Virus record (IMG/VR): IMGVR_UViG_3300048838_000540
Coordinates: 1-64,000 of that record
From: a virus
Strand: one strand, 5' to 3'
DNA length: 64,000 nt
The notes under the pieces were generated by a model. It saw nothing but the letters and a program-made list of their open reading frames with translations, had not been told where the DNA came from and did not search any database. Position numbers and translations under genes: made by a program. Positions 18,883 through 28,300 of this stretch are shown one piece after another (positions within the stretch are counted from its first letter, which is position 1; every line of letters starts with the position of its first letter).

Positions 18883-19847
18883 TATGCCTGTATAAGTTTC
18901 GCGTTCTTAAAGTCTTCGACGAATGCAAGGATCTGCTGTTCTCCGAAGCGTTCTTTTATGATGTGCCAATAGACCATGCTTTTAGTGGTATGTACTGGCG
19001 AATATACTGGTCGACCTTTAGGGTAGCCCTTGTCTGGTGGACCATAGAAATCGCGCATCCCTGTTACTACGGCTGGACGATGCGTAATTATTACGTAGTC
19101 CGAACACGTGTAAATTGCTGATGACGCAAAGATATCGTTTCTATTTGGAAACTGAAGAAATTGATTTTGTACGCGCTCTGGCTTCTCGATGTCTCTGTTC
19201 AACTGCGAAAGGACTACAAAGATAATCTTAAGTCCTTTAGAAGCAAAGAGTTTTTTTAGATCGACAAACTTTCTCATGAGTTCATCGATAATAACTTTCT
19301 CTAAGTCAGTCTGCTTTCCTTTCGTTAGCAGAGCGTGGTCCAAAGTTACGACTAATCCATCGTCTTTAGAAACTTTCGCAGAGAAATCTAAGATCGTGCT
19401 ACTAATTTCTTCGACAGTACCAGCAGTATCCACATAGTAAATAGGTGTCGACGCTATCTCGTCTAAGACCTTGTTAGCTTGCTGCTCTAGCTCTGAGGAG
19501 AGCGGTGAGAAAGCTGAATAAAGATCTTTCGTAGTTGCTGATACTTTAGACGACACTGAACGAGTTAGTGAATCTTCGATAAGCATTTCGAACTCGAATG
19601 AAAGTATGTGAAACTTCTGGTCTTTGTTGAGTGCTACGAAGTCTTGCTTAAGCTCCTCAAGGAGCGTACTCTTACCTGAGCCCGATAGTCCTGCAAAGGT
19701 AACTATTCGATTTCAGTCTATCCCATTCATCAGGGCCGAATTAAAATTTTCTTTCGAAGTTTTTAGCGAGCGCACAACTCCGTTCTTACGATCTGCAATC
19801 GCTTTTCGCGTAAGTTCTACGCCCTTCGATATGTGCGAGTATTTCAT
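18882..19847 (-). CDS. dnaB: DnaB-like replicative helicase, one TGA read as Trp
   Basis: 321 residues from ATG 19847, adjacent to the upstream TAA. TGA at 19713-19715 gives MNGID-W-NRIVTFAGLSG. Walker A is GLSGSGKST, followed by FHILSFEFEML (motif 1a-like), Walker B GLVVTLDHALL, and IIFVVLSQLNRD (motif H3-like Q). This is the RecA-type motor domain of SF4 helicases; the DnaB N-terminal domain is absent, so it is short. Without reading TGA the Walker A would be lost. Confidence 0.85.
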
Positions 19848-20345
19848 TTAGCGATATTTGGAATAGTGTTTTTCCCTAAGGAAGTTTAGTGGGCCCTTCA
19901 TATACTTGTAGGGTGAGTGTGAGAGTGGTCCCGAAGATTGATTTTCGAACGAGCTTACGTAATTAGCAGCTGCTCGCACTAGATCTTGCCACGGTACTTC
20001 GTTAGAGGCTTCTCTGTATGCAGCTTTCACTTCGCCATGCTTGCAGCGTATTGGTCGTGACTTCGGGAAGAAAGGTAAGTACTCGTCTGAAAGTGGAAAC
20101 GTTTTGTAGAACTCTTCGAAACCTTCGTCCGAGGATGTTGGAGCTGACGACAAAGATACGATAAAACTTTTACCAGCATCTGTCAACTCGTTGTTTTTTC
20201 AGAAGCCTAGTTTTTCTAGTTTCCGAAACGCTTCGAGCGTGAGTGGTATGTCTAACCCTGTACCGTGCAGATTAGAGTGCAGAAAGAAATACTCGTTGAG
20301 ATCAAGTGCATTCTCTCGAATGATGTTGTAAGTAGTCTTATCCAT
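19848..20345 (-). CDS. Winged-helix-like replication accessory protein, one TGA read as Trp
   Basis: 165 residues from ATG 20345. TGA at 20199-20201 sits in RKLEKLGF-W-KNNELTDAGK, a pattern typical of a winged helix (helix, turn, LTDAG). The C-terminal half (EEFYKTFPLSDEYLPFF ... YKYMKGPLNFL) recalls replisome-organizer or helicase-loader-type phage proteins, fitting its place just upstream of the DnaB-like gene. Role inferred. Confidence 0.6.
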
Positions 20346-20598
20346 TGTTAAAAAAATCTTTGGTTCGTACGTTATTTTTAGAGTAGAAGAGCTCTCGTAG
20401 AGCGGAATCGTTGAGTATTTGTAGAAGTGCGTCTAAGATAGCTTCAGTCATCGACTCGAAAGGACCTTCTAAATGCGAGTCTCGTATTGCTTTAGACGAA
20501 GACCGTTCACGCACTAAGTAAAAGATTCCTTCAGAACTTTCGAATGCTGCGAAAGACAGCGACTTACCGAAGCGCTTACGCTTGAAGATTGGTTTCAT
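20338..20598 (-). CDS. Small array paralogue 7 (86 aa)
   Basis: Last member of a tandem run of seven tiny overlapping genes. The shared feature is a short beta-rich N-terminal part and a C-terminal helix of the form aIldAllqIL (here MTEAILDALLQILNDSA). The N-terminus is basic (KPIFKRKRFGKSL). Function unknown. Confidence 0.55.
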   Translation of the reverse strand: MKPIFKRKRFGKSLSFAAFESSEGIFYLVRERSSSKAIRDSHLEGPFESMTEAILDALLQILNDSALRELFYSKNNVRTKDFFNNG

Positions 20599-20821
20599 AA
20601 AGAACTTTAATTAGAGCTCTATATCCATCTAAAATTACGTCTATTAGCTCCCATTCGTCGAGCGAGTAGTAGAGAGTCTTTACGTTCTCCATCGCCATTA
20701 TACCTGGGCCTCTTGTTATTCGCAAGATTACGAATTGATTAGACGAAGCCATTCGAAGGACAAACCGAATCAAGCCGCCTTTGTGTGGTATAAACTTCTG
20801 GATGAGTAACTTAGGCTCCAA
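20576..20821 (-). CDS. Small array paralogue 6 (81 aa)
   Basis: Overlaps its neighbours by 11-23 nt. Beta-strand-like body (IRFVLRMASSNQFVILRI) then the family helix ELIDVILDGYRALIKVLY. Function unknown. Confidence 0.55.
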   Translation of the reverse strand: MEPKLLIQKFIPHKGGLIRFVLRMASSNQFVILRITRGPGIMAMENVKTLYYSLDEWELIDVILDGYRALIKVLYETNLQA

Positions 20822-20987
20822 TTGTCTTGAGGACTGCGTGAAGAATTACGTCGATAGCGTTTCCGGTTTTACCGTAACTGACTATTTCTTGTCGAGTTTC
20901 TACTGCAGCTTTGTAAAGACCGTTGCTAGTAGACTCGAGTAGTATTTTGAACTCTCCTATTTGGATTGCTCTTGCTTTGACTGCCAT
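20811..20987 (-). CDS. Small array paralogue 5 (58 aa)
   Basis: Shortest member: ATG 20987, TAA 20811. Sequence begins MAVKARAIQIGEFKILLES and ends with the family helix AIDVILHAVLKTIGA. It overlaps both neighbours (its stop lies inside the ATGGAGCCTAAG start of paralogue 6), which fills an otherwise empty gap and supports it being real. Confidence 0.6.
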   Translation of the reverse strand: MAVKARAIQIGEFKILLESTSNGLYKAAVETRQEIVSYGKTGNAIDVILHAVLKTIGA

Positions 20988-21166
20988 GTGGCTATGATTT
21001 TATAGGCGCTTAACATTGCGTTGAAGGCTGAGTCTTGCATACCAGTGTTCCATTTGTCGGAACCCTCGCTCGTATGTCTGATAATACAAAAGTACGAGCC
21101 CTTATATCGCCAAGTAGTACAAAGGTACACACCATTAACCGTAAACTGTGCTAACTGCTCGGCCAT
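20957..21166 (-). CDS. Small array paralogue 4 (69 aa)
   Basis: Beta-rich part (VNGVYLCTTWRYKGSYFCII) followed by the family helix SAFNAMLSAYKIIATW. Overlaps paralogues 3 and 5. Function unknown. Confidence 0.55.
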   Translation of the reverse strand: MAEQLAQFTVNGVYLCTTWRYKGSYFCIIRHTSEGSDKWNTGMQDSAFNAMLSAYKIIATWQSKQEQSK

Positions 21167-21366
21167 TTGTTATTTTTTATTTCGAGGTAGGCCCCGAGCA
21201 CACAGTCTACAAGATTTTCGTAAGTTCTCGATATCCTCTCTTCGACAGGATCGCCATGAACAATCACATAGTGATACGACTCGTGACCAATTTGTGAGAC
21301 TACGTACGCAATCGTGTTCTTGAGTGGTGTGTTCAACTGGAGGACCTCACCCTTAGTCAGATCCAT
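21151..21366 (-). CDS. Small array paralogue 3 (71 aa)
   Basis: Body NTIAYVVSQIGHESYHYVIV, then the family helix ENLVDCVLGAYLEIKNN. Overlaps paralogue 2 by 14 nt. Function unknown. Confidence 0.55.
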   Translation of the reverse strand: MDLTKGEVLQLNTPLKNTIAYVVSQIGHESYHYVIVHGDPVEERISRTYENLVDCVLGAYLEIKNNKWPSS

Positions 21367-21568
21367 AAAGCATGACCTTTATGTGAAGAAATGCGGCGAG
21401 TATGCAGTCCATCTGCGAAAGAAATGTCTTCGAGGAAACTGCTGAAGTCGGACTCTTACGCGCGATCCTATACATATAGTGCGTAACTAAAGACGAGTTA
21501 GTCGCCTCTATCCGATGTATCCAGCAGTCGAGTTGCTTAGACGTATAGACGTTAAAAGGGTAGTCCAT
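21353..21568 (-). CDS. Small array paralogue 2 (71 aa)
   Basis: Body WIHRIEATNSSLVTHYMYRI, then the family helix QMDCILAAFLHIKVML. Overlaps paralogue 1 by 17 nt. Function unknown. Confidence 0.55.
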   Translation of the reverse strand: MDYPFNVYTSKQLDCWIHRIEATNSSLVTHYMYRIARKSPTSAVSSKTFLSQMDCILAAFLHIKVMLYGSD

Positions 21569-21734
21569 CTAATTGTATGATTTTTAAATAAGCACTTAGT
21601 ATGCAATCGTGTATCGTGTTGAAAATAGCGCCCGAATTGTGCGTATGAAACGGCACTATGACACTGTAGCGGTACCAGCCTTCATTTTCGACGACAATCG
21701 AACGAGTGCGGTCAATCGTGATTACGAGGGTCAT
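21552..21734 (-). CDS. Small array paralogue 1 (60 aa)
   Basis: First of the run; ATG overlaps the TGA of the zinc-ribbon gene (ATGA). Body MTLVITIDRTRSIVVENEG, then the family helix IHDCILSAYLKIIQ. The same ending (DIYDIILNLYKD) occurs at the C-terminus of the upstream 356-residue protein, so the array may derive from it. Function unknown. Confidence 0.55.
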   Translation of the reverse strand: MTLVITIDRTRSIVVENEGWYRYSVIVPFHTHNSGAIFNTIHDCILSAYLKIIQLDGLPF

Positions 21735-22801
21735 AAGGCTAATCTAGAACTGTGATCCGGAGTGTCTTTGTAGAGGTTTAAGATTATGTCGTAGATGTCA
21801 CCTTCTACGATCTTCGACTTTATTTCGCCCGTAGGAAAGTACGAGTTGATCTTCAGACGCTCACCTTCTTTATAGAGTCTGATAATAAGTCCTTTCACGT
21901 GTAGAGCGACTAACGGCCCATCAGTACCGGATGCACAAGCATCGCACATCAACTTCTTGTTAGAAGAGAGGTGCCACTTGTAGAGCACAGTACGTTCGAT
22001 GGTCGCGTCTACTAAAAACTTGTCGTCGCAATATTCACACACATGCTGTATGAAACGGCGCGTGCGATCTTCAGTGTTGAGGATTCTACATGGAGCAGAA
22101 TCAACGACTTGATCTTGGACGCACTCTGGGCACATGTGAAGACCCACTGTGCCAGGCTTGATGTGGCGATACTCTATTTCGTAGGTGTCGATAAGGTATG
22201 AACTCGTGCAGACTGGGCACCGAACTAGCTGTGACGCGCCCATAATGTCGAGAGGCTCGTGAGCAGACTTACCGAAAGATACTTCACATTCTGTTCTGCA
22301 CGATGCACACATACGCACAGTTCCACCAGTAAAATGGTCTGCATCACTTCTCACTGGAGTGTGGATGTGAGCGTAGTCTTCGAGAGCAGCTTCCTTACAG
22401 AAGTAACACGTCTTAGATGACGGTGAATCAGAGTGCTCGTAGTGATAGTCTACAGAGGCATCGAACTTACCGTAGCGATAGTAGGCTGTTAATCTAGCGG
22501 ACGTAGTGTCTTCCATTTCGTCGAAGAGCCCGCCTTTAGCTTTGGGCCCATTTAAGTCGTTCTCCATGAGGAGTATATCTTCTGCGCAGTCCCAACAAGT
22601 GAACGTAGTGGTGAAGGTAGCCCCCACCGTCGCGCCCCTCACAGCATATTTAACCAGAGGTTGTCCAGTGTGAGGGCTATCGCAGAAAACGCACATGTAA
22701 GACTTGTCTCCTCGCGGTTTAAAGTCGTCGATGTTCTTCGGAAGTATGAGTCCCTTAGAACTCAGGTAACGTTTTAGCGCTTCCTTCATGCCAGCTGACA
22801 T
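21731..22801 (-). CDS. Zinc-ribbon-rich protein (8 CxxC) with array-type C-terminus
   Basis: 356 residues. Eight CxxC knuckles (CVFC, CWDC, CYFC, CASC, CPVC, CPEC, CEYC, CDAC) make about four zinc ribbons spread over the protein. The last 60 residues have a beta hairpin and the helix GDIYDIILNLYKD that matches the small paralogue array downstream. Zinc ribbons of this type bind DNA, RNA or proteins. The stop is TGA in an ATGA overlap, with a TAA three codons later if TGA is read through. Overlaps the SF2 helicase gene by 47 nt. No family recognised. Confidence 0.65.
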   Translation of the reverse strand: MSAGMKEALKRYLSSKGLILPKNIDDFKPRGDKSYMCVFCDSPHTGQPLVKYAVRGATVGATFTTTFTCWDCAEDILLMENDLNGPKAKGGLFDEMEDTTSARLTAYYRYGKFDASVDYHYEHSDSPSSKTCYFCKEAALEDYAHIHTPVRSDADHFTGGTVRMCASCRTECEVSFGKSAHEPLDIMGASQLVRCPVCTSSYLIDTYEIEYRHIKPGTVGLHMCPECVQDQVVDSAPCRILNTEDRTRRFIQHVCEYCDDKFLVDATIERTVLYKWHLSSNKKLMCDACASGTDGPLVALHVKGLIIRLYKEGERLKINSYFPTGEIKSKIVEGDIYDIILNLYKDTPDHSSRLAL

Positions 22802-23876
22802 TTTTTAAAGGTAAAGTTTTCTTTCGTACCCACTTCTCTTCTTGAGAGTCAGGTATATACAGATTTATAAAGAGAGCTTTCTTTCCCTCTTTGTGTCGCA
22901 GGATTCGACCTAACGACTGTATCTGTACGAGCTCTGTAGAGACCGCTGACACGCAGATCGCACCATCAGCATCAGGTACGTTAAGTCCTTCAGTGAGTGC
23001 GTCTACAGAAATCAGCAGGTTAGAGTTCGCGAAGTCTTCGAGTACTTTAGCTCGCTCCTTAGTAGAAAGTTCAGAATGGTAAAGTAGCCCGCCGATTAGC
23101 TCGTGAAGTTCCTTCGCGAATTTGATAGACTTCGTAAAGATAATTCATTTCTTGTTAGGGAACCGCTCGATGATTTCCTTTACCGCCCCCATTTTCTCTG
23201 GAGCATTGTAGAGCACTCCTTTGCGCAGTGTCATAGACGACCAATACGCTTTGGCTTCGGACGAGTAGGGTCCATCACGTTTAGACTCGAAGCGAGCTAG
23301 ATCGAATATGGACTTGTACGATGTCTCGCGCCACACACGTGCTAACTTGATGTTAGCAGCTTTAAACATGTTGTCGAAAGCTCGATAACGTGCTGAAGTA
23401 GTGCGATTCATCTTAACAGGGACGTTGAAAACTTGGTAGGGAGCTGATGCGTCTGGAGCATCGTCTATCGTCTTAGTGTAGACCACAGGTGCCTTAGACG
23501 TAAGGAAAGCGGCTCGCTCGTCAGAAGGTAGTGTCGCAGTTAAACAAAGTAAATACTTGTGCTTAATGTTGAATACCCTCGAGAAGGTAGGAGCAGTAGC
23601 TCGGTGCGCTTCGTCGATAACGAGAAGATCACACTCTAGATCAGACTTGGCAGCCGTGTTAATTACGTAGACATCAGCTGGGACATCGCCAAGTTCATCT
23701 AGTCACTGCTTTACGAGTGGGACACGAGACGTAACTATGATTGTCTTTCCGTTTACGACCTTAGCAGCCATTACTCCGAAGCGCGTCTTACCTAGGCCCG
23801 TACCAAGTAGTACAGTCCCACGTTTTTCAATTGACCACGCAGCTAAGGCCTCTTCTTGAATCTGTGTTTTAGTCAT
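22755..23876 (-). CDS. SF2 DEAH-box helicase, two TGA read as Trp
   Basis: 373 residues from ATG 23876. Motif I GTGLGKTRFG, Ia TIIVTSRVPLVKQ-W (TGA 23703-23705), motif II VIDEAH, III LTAT, IV-like NKK-W-IIFTKSIKFAKEL (TGA 23145-23147), V DALTEGLNVPDADG, VI QIQSLGRILRHKEGK. All SF2 motifs appear in order, but only if both TGA codons are sense. Probably a DNA helicase/translocase of the UvsW or Res-subunit type used in replication or recombination. Lies between two zinc-ribbon genes. Confidence 0.85.
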
Positions 23877-23884
23877 CTTTTTTA

Positions 23885-23921
23885 AAATGGCCGGAGCCAA
23901 ACTCTTTTGTCTAGCCCCGGC
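23885..23921 (-). terminator. Hairpin terminator between zinc-ribbon and helicase genes
   Basis: On the - strand GCCGGGGCTAG ... GGCTCCGGCC folds into a hairpin that begins at the stop codon of the upstream gene, followed by ATTTTAAAAAAG and the helicase ATG. It may separate or attenuate the two genes. Confidence 0.5.
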
Positions 23922-24894
23922 ACTCTTCGCATACTATTTGTGAGTAGTCTAAATTTTGTCGCTTACATGAAGGGCACTCAAACTTAGAGTTCCTACATTC
24001 TTCACAAACTTCGTTGGGCGCATCTACTGGAGCTTTTTTACATCTCGAGCAAATGTACGGTGTACCAACATACGCTTCATCGAGGCAGTCAAAACACTGT
24101 CCTGTCTCCGTATCTGGGACTTCGTCAGCATTCTTCTTGCAGCTCGTGCAGATGCCTTTGCGTTTATATGCAGTACAGTCGTCACAAATTTGCTCTCCTC
24201 TGAACTCAGGCACGAACTTATCTTTGCATCCTGCACACGTAGGTAAGCACTCGTCACACTGCCACTGTCTAGAGGATGAAGCTATGAAGCTTTGGTCACA
24301 GTCCGCACAGTTTCGCTTCGATTCTCTATGCGCATTACACAGGTCTTCAGAAGAAGGTATGAAAGTGTCACAGAGTGCACACGTGTGTAGACTACGTAAG
24401 AAAGGAGATGTCGAACGTTTGAGTGCTTCTTCAGTGAAGCACGTCTGACAATAACCTTCTTTGTTACGTATCCTATAGAGTTTACAGGAAACGCATTCAC
24501 CAGCACGGAGCGTATCTTTAGGATATTCGTGCCAGTTCTTAGAGAAGGTGCAAGTTACGCACACACCATTGGTCAGCGTAACATCGACAGACGATTTACA
24601 TTCGAGGCAAACCGTTGGCGTACGCTTTTCGCAATCAGGGCATAGCAAAACCCATTTAGTCTGCTTGAGCGGTCGCACACAATCTCTGCACATACCTTCA
24701 GCATTGACCCAATCTTGGTTAGTGCAGTCCTTACACGTGTTTTGTTCGTGCGCCTGGAACGGTACGATGAACGTCGTGAACTTCTTGCGTAACAAGGAAC
24801 TGCTTACTTGCTCGAGGCATACTTCACATTCCTGAAGTGGACCGGCTGTGTTAAACTTACAACCCTCTTTAGAGCACGATCTTGGAGTGTCCAA
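23911..24894 (-). CDS. Poly-zinc-ribbon protein (19 CxxC knuckles)
   Basis: 327 residues built almost wholly of CxxC knuckles: I count 19 (from CEVC and CKDC through CPSC to the final CEEC) plus an N-terminal CSKEGC, enough for nine or ten zinc fingers. Spacing is irregular, so it looks like a chain of treble-clef or rubredoxin-like units and not a simple tandem repeat. Binding to DNA, RNA or host transcription proteins is plausible but unproven. All Trp codons TGG. Sits between a membrane protein and the SF2 helicase. Confidence 0.65.
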   Translation of the reverse strand: MDTPRSCSKEGCKFNTAGPLQECEVCLEQVSSSLLRKKFTTFIVPFQAHEQNTCKDCTNQDWVNAEGMCRDCVRPLKQTKWVLLCPDCEKRTPTVCLECKSSVDVTLTNGVCVTCTFSKNWHEYPKDTLRAGECVSCKLYRIRNKEGYCQTCFTEEALKRSTSPFLRSLHTCALCDTFIPSSEDLCNAHRESKRNCADCDQSFIASSSRQWQCDECLPTCAGCKDKFVPEFRGEQICDDCTAYKRKGICTSCKKNADEVPDTETGQCFDCLDEAYVGTPYICSRCKKAPVDAPNEVCEECRNSKFECPSCKRQNLDYSQIVCEECRG

Positions 24895-24926
24895 GTAATG
24901 CTCGCAAGTGGGGTCTACACAGCCGT

Positions 24927-26039
24927 CTATCCGTTTTTTGCTTTGAGAGTCATTCCTAAGCCGCCATTGCGTGGGGATTTACGTAACGACTCGATGATCT
25001 TGGCGTCGAGAGCGACTTTCTCTGTTTTATCCTTGCCAGATGATTTCCATTTCTCGATCTCGAGAATGATGTTGCCGAGTGACTGCGCGATATCGCTCTG
25101 GTTCTCGAGCTTGAGATCCTTATTATTGAGAACCTTGAGCGCACTCTTGCGAACACTCTCGAGGTGGTCATCTTCGTAACCCAGGAACTTGAGGATTGTG
25201 CGCAGGACTTCGGATGAAGCCTCTTCTTTAGGTTCCTCCTTTTTAGCGTCCTTCTCCTCTTTCTTCGAATCTTTGGACTCCTCTTTCTTAGGCGACTCCT
25301 CTTTCTTAGGCGACTCCTCTTTCTTAGGGTCAGTGGCCTGGTCTGAATTTAGCACATCTCGAGTAGACTCGCGTCTCGAGCGCGCGATCTTAAGTGCTTC
25401 CCACATTACGAGAAGAATATGTACGAGGGTGCCGCCAAGAGTAGCAATCATGATACCATCTAGCTCCTGGAAGCTAGAGTACGTTGCGATGTCGAACCCG
25501 TTTCCATAGACCTCTGCATGATACGAGCGCATCGTACGAATGTGTAAGGACGAGAGAATCCTGTGCCAGAGGAGAGATACATGATTGATCTGGTTCAAGT
25601 TATTCGCAATGACGATTAGGTTGAGGATCGGCGTAAAGAACGTAAGAAAGAACGTTATCGCTACTAATCCAATCGAAATAAAGGCATCAGTAACCGATTT
25701 AGCTTTGACGGCAGACGCAAAATTATTGATTTCTTTTATCCACACCATTCCGGCGAAGACAGAAAGTAGGCCCATTACGGAGTGCATGAGCATTCGCGCT
25801 AGTGGGGAGACTTCAGACGATGCGAACGACGCCGCAAGAATTGCTTCAGCAACGTTAATAGCTAGTAGAAAGGTAAAGAACCAGGACATTGGGTAGGCAA
25901 TCATAAGTTCGCCTATTACAAGCCCTATCTCTTTTCCTTTGTTTTTCGGGTCCTTCATCAGTTTACCGATGAAGAAAGCGAGTGCAATGATAAACCCCAC
26001 TCCGAGAAGTAAGATTATCACTTGGTTGGTAAGAACCAT
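24927..26039 (-). CDS. Polytopic membrane protein with Lys/Glu-rich linker
   Basis: 370 residues. Segments near residues 7-26, 45-68, 82-100, 118-140 and 195-213 are hydrophobic, giving about five membrane helices. They are followed by a charged low-complexity linker with KKEESP repeats (three copies) and a helical C-terminal domain. The topology suggests an inner-membrane protein with a cytoplasmic tail. Function unknown. The 1-nt spacing after it leads to the zinc-ribbon gene. Confidence 0.6.
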   Translation of the reverse strand: MVLTNQVIILLLGVGFIIALAFFIGKLMKDPKNKGKEIGLVIGELMIAYPMSWFFTFLLAINVAEAILAASFASSEVSPLARMLMHSVMGLLSVFAGMVWIKEINNFASAVKAKSVTDAFISIGLVAITFFLTFFTPILNLIVIANNLNQINHVSLLWHRILSSLHIRTMRSYHAEVYGNGFDIATYSSFQELDGIMIATLGGTLVHILLVMWEALKIARSRRESTRDVLNSDQATDPKKEESPKKEESPKKEESKDSKKEEKDAKKEEPKEEASSEVLRTILKFLGYEDDHLESVRKSALKVLNNKDLKLENQSDIAQSLGNIILEIEKWKSSGKDKTEKVALDAKIIESLRKSPRNGGLGMTLKAKNG

Positions 26040-26040
26040 T

Positions 26041-27867
26041 TTATTTATTCCAGATTTTCGTTACTACTGATTCTGCAGGTATCACTAAGTCAGAGTAAAC
26101 TGACGCAGCTTCTACCATACAGCGTTCGAGAATGTCTTTCACGTAGGGCGCATCCTCTTCTTTACATAGGAGAATCCATTCGTCGTGCACTAGTAAGATT
26201 ATTTCGAACTTCGAAGAATACTTGCGAAGTAGTACACCAGCAAGCTTCGATATTGAGGCTCCGTTGCCTTGTGGGCGATAGTTCTGAGCCTTTCTCTGGT
26301 ATTCGGCCCTTAGAGTTTTGTAAGTAGAGTGGTAGGTCGGTACGTCTAAGTGTAGATGACGCTCGCAAAACTTAAAAATATCCCACTTAGGTAGGTATGA
26401 GCGGCGTTTGACGATGTTATCGATAAGTATGTAGCCTCGTTCGCGAGCTAAGTCTCCTTGCTCTTCGAAGTATGCTTTCAGACGCGGATAGACTTCGAAG
26501 TAACGCTTGACAAGATCTTTAGCGCGGTCGAGCCGAACTTTGTAGCGTTGATGTATAGTAGCAGCTCCACCACCAAAAGCAATAGCGAACCCCGTGTTCT
26601 TAGCTAGCTTTCTTTCGGGTGACTCTTTAGTTAGCGTAGGATCTCCAAAAGCTTTCTTAGCAGTCTCTAAGTGATAGTCTAGACCGTCGTAAAACATCTG
26701 GAGAAATGTAGGATCTTGCGAAAGATGAGCGAGAAGACGTGCTTCTTGTTGCGAGTAGTCAGCTACTACGAAAGTGTAGCCTTCAGGGGCTTCGAATGCT
26801 GCTCGATACTCCTTATCGTTCGGTATATTCTGTAAGTTAGGAGTACCTGATGAAGTACGTCCTGTATCCTTTATCTGGAAGAGTGAAGTATGGATACGCC
26901 CTGTAGCAGGATTAACGTGATCTAAGAAAGCTTCCCCATACGTAGAGCTCTGCTTAGAGGTAGCCTTGTAATCGAGATAGAGCTTGACTAGTGAGTCAGT
27001 AACGTCTGCAAGCACTGTCTTAGAGACCGACTCTTTGATTGTGCCCGTCTTCTTGTCGAAGAACTCGATAGGAATAGAGCGCTCTTTAAAGACTTTAGAC
27101 ACTTGTTGCCACGAATTTCAGTTGATAGGAGCGATCTCGTTAAGAAGGGAGAGTTGGTGGGCTGCCTTCTCTCGAGCTTTGGACGCTAGCTTCAGCCATG
27201 CTGATTGATTGATAGGCATACCGTTTATCGAGATGTCTGCCGCTACCTTGAGGAAGTCGTTCTCGAGTGCAGCCGTCTTAGTTAGCTCGGCCTCTTCTAA
27301 TAGTGTGGAGAGTATGGGGTAGAGTGCGTACGCAAAATAGACGTCGAATGCTGCATATATCAGATGCTCAGTAGTAAGCTCGTCGAAATTAGCGAAAGAG
27401 TCCCTAACCTTCTTAGTTACGTGCGGCGTGCCTATATACGTTTGAGACGAATATGCGTACGGATCGTAATAACGGCGTGTAGTAGACTCGAGCGTAAAGT
27501 GCCCTTTCTTAACAGGCAGCCCACACTCTAAGATTTGAGCGGCTAGCATCGTGTCGAACAGATTCTCTATCTTGAGTCCGAAAGTGTGAAAAATTACTTG
27601 ATAGTCGTACGAAAGATTGTGCCCGATTATCAGGTTGTTGTTCTTTATTAGTAGCCCGATGAGTGACTTAGCTTCTTCGTAGTGTGTGACTGCGTTGATG
27701 ACATACTGCCGAGTATTGTCGCCAATCTGCAGTAAGACGACAGAATGGTTCTTAGTCTCTGTATCGAGGGAAAGCCTGGGCGTCTTTCGCACCCAGGCCT
27801 TAGCTTTCAAGAAGTCACTTGGTGTATCGAGGAGAATAACCTCTAGAAGAGGAGTTGTAATTGACAT
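26041..27867 (-). CDS. polA: DNA polymerase, family A, one TGA read as Trp
   Basis: 608 residues from ATG 27867. The 3'-5' exonuclease domain shows SLDTETKN (DxE) and LIIGHNLSYDYQVI; the polymerase domain has motif A VVADYSQQEARLLAHLSQ, motif B RKLAKNTGFAIAFGGGA and motif C LLVHDEWI. TGA at 27118-27120 lies in APIN-W-NSWQQVSKVF, at a place where family A enzymes have the NwnSp.Q element before the fingers. Read as a stop it would cut the exonuclease from the polymerase. This is the replicative polymerase of the phage. Confidence 0.95.
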
Positions 27868-27982
27868 CGGTCGTTGTCTTAGTAGGTGGACGATTTTTCT
27901 TTGGGGGAGGAGAGGGCGCACGCTCTAGTCTACGAATGGAGAGCAAAGATACGATAACTACTAACGCCATTAGGTAATACAT
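27800..27982 (-). CDS. Small membrane protein, one TGA read as Trp
   Basis: 60 residues: ATG 27982 directly after the upstream TAG, TAA at 27800 inside the polymerase gene. Starts MYYLMALVVIVSLLSIRRLE, one membrane helix, then a Pro/Lys/Arg/Ser-rich tail. A TGA near the end (PRYTK-W-LLES) adds five residues if read as Trp. Function unknown. Confidence 0.5.
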
Positions 27983-28300
27983 CTAATAAATTTGTTTGCC
28001 GTCAACAGATAAGAACACATCATCTAGGCCTTTGCGGGGTGCGGGCTTTTCGAGATTAGACTTCTTTCCTCTTTTTAAAAGGAACGCAATCTTAGCCACT
28101 CGAACATGTTGGTCAGTCCGCACTCGCCACAACTCCCAAGTGTATATGCGCTGTTTAGAAGGACAAGCAGATTCAGTTAAAATGAAAGGAAGCCCATCCG
28201 AGACTTTCTCGATGAGCTCCCCTTCTGTGTATTCCCCTATCCGTCTTTGCCAGTCGGTGTAAAGTTTTACTTTTACACCCTTTTTTGGTTTGTTACGCAT
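27983..28300 (-). CDS. Basic hypothetical protein
   Basis: 105 residues, strongly basic (KPKKGVKVKLYTDW and KRGKKSNLEKPAPRKG), overlapping the peptidase gene upstream. The pattern VKVKLYTDWQRRIGEYTEGELIEK followed by WELWRV suggests a small barrel. Function unknown; nucleic-acid binding possible. Confidence 0.5.
   Translation of the reverse strand: MRNKPKKGVKVKLYTDWQRRIGEYTEGELIEKVSDGLPFILTESACPSKQRIYTWELWRVRTDQHVRVAKIAFLLKRGKKSNLEKPAPRKGLDDVFLSVDGKQIY

Noticed and set aside
24014-24448. + strand frame over the poly-zinc-ribbon gene
   Set aside because: Antisense shadow; the CxxC-rich - strand frame clearly carries the coding signal.
25251-25330. Tandem DNA repeat in the membrane protein gene (KKEESP units)
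   Set aside because: Three short in-frame units in a charged linker; ordinary low-complexity coding sequence, not a CRISPR or regulatory array.
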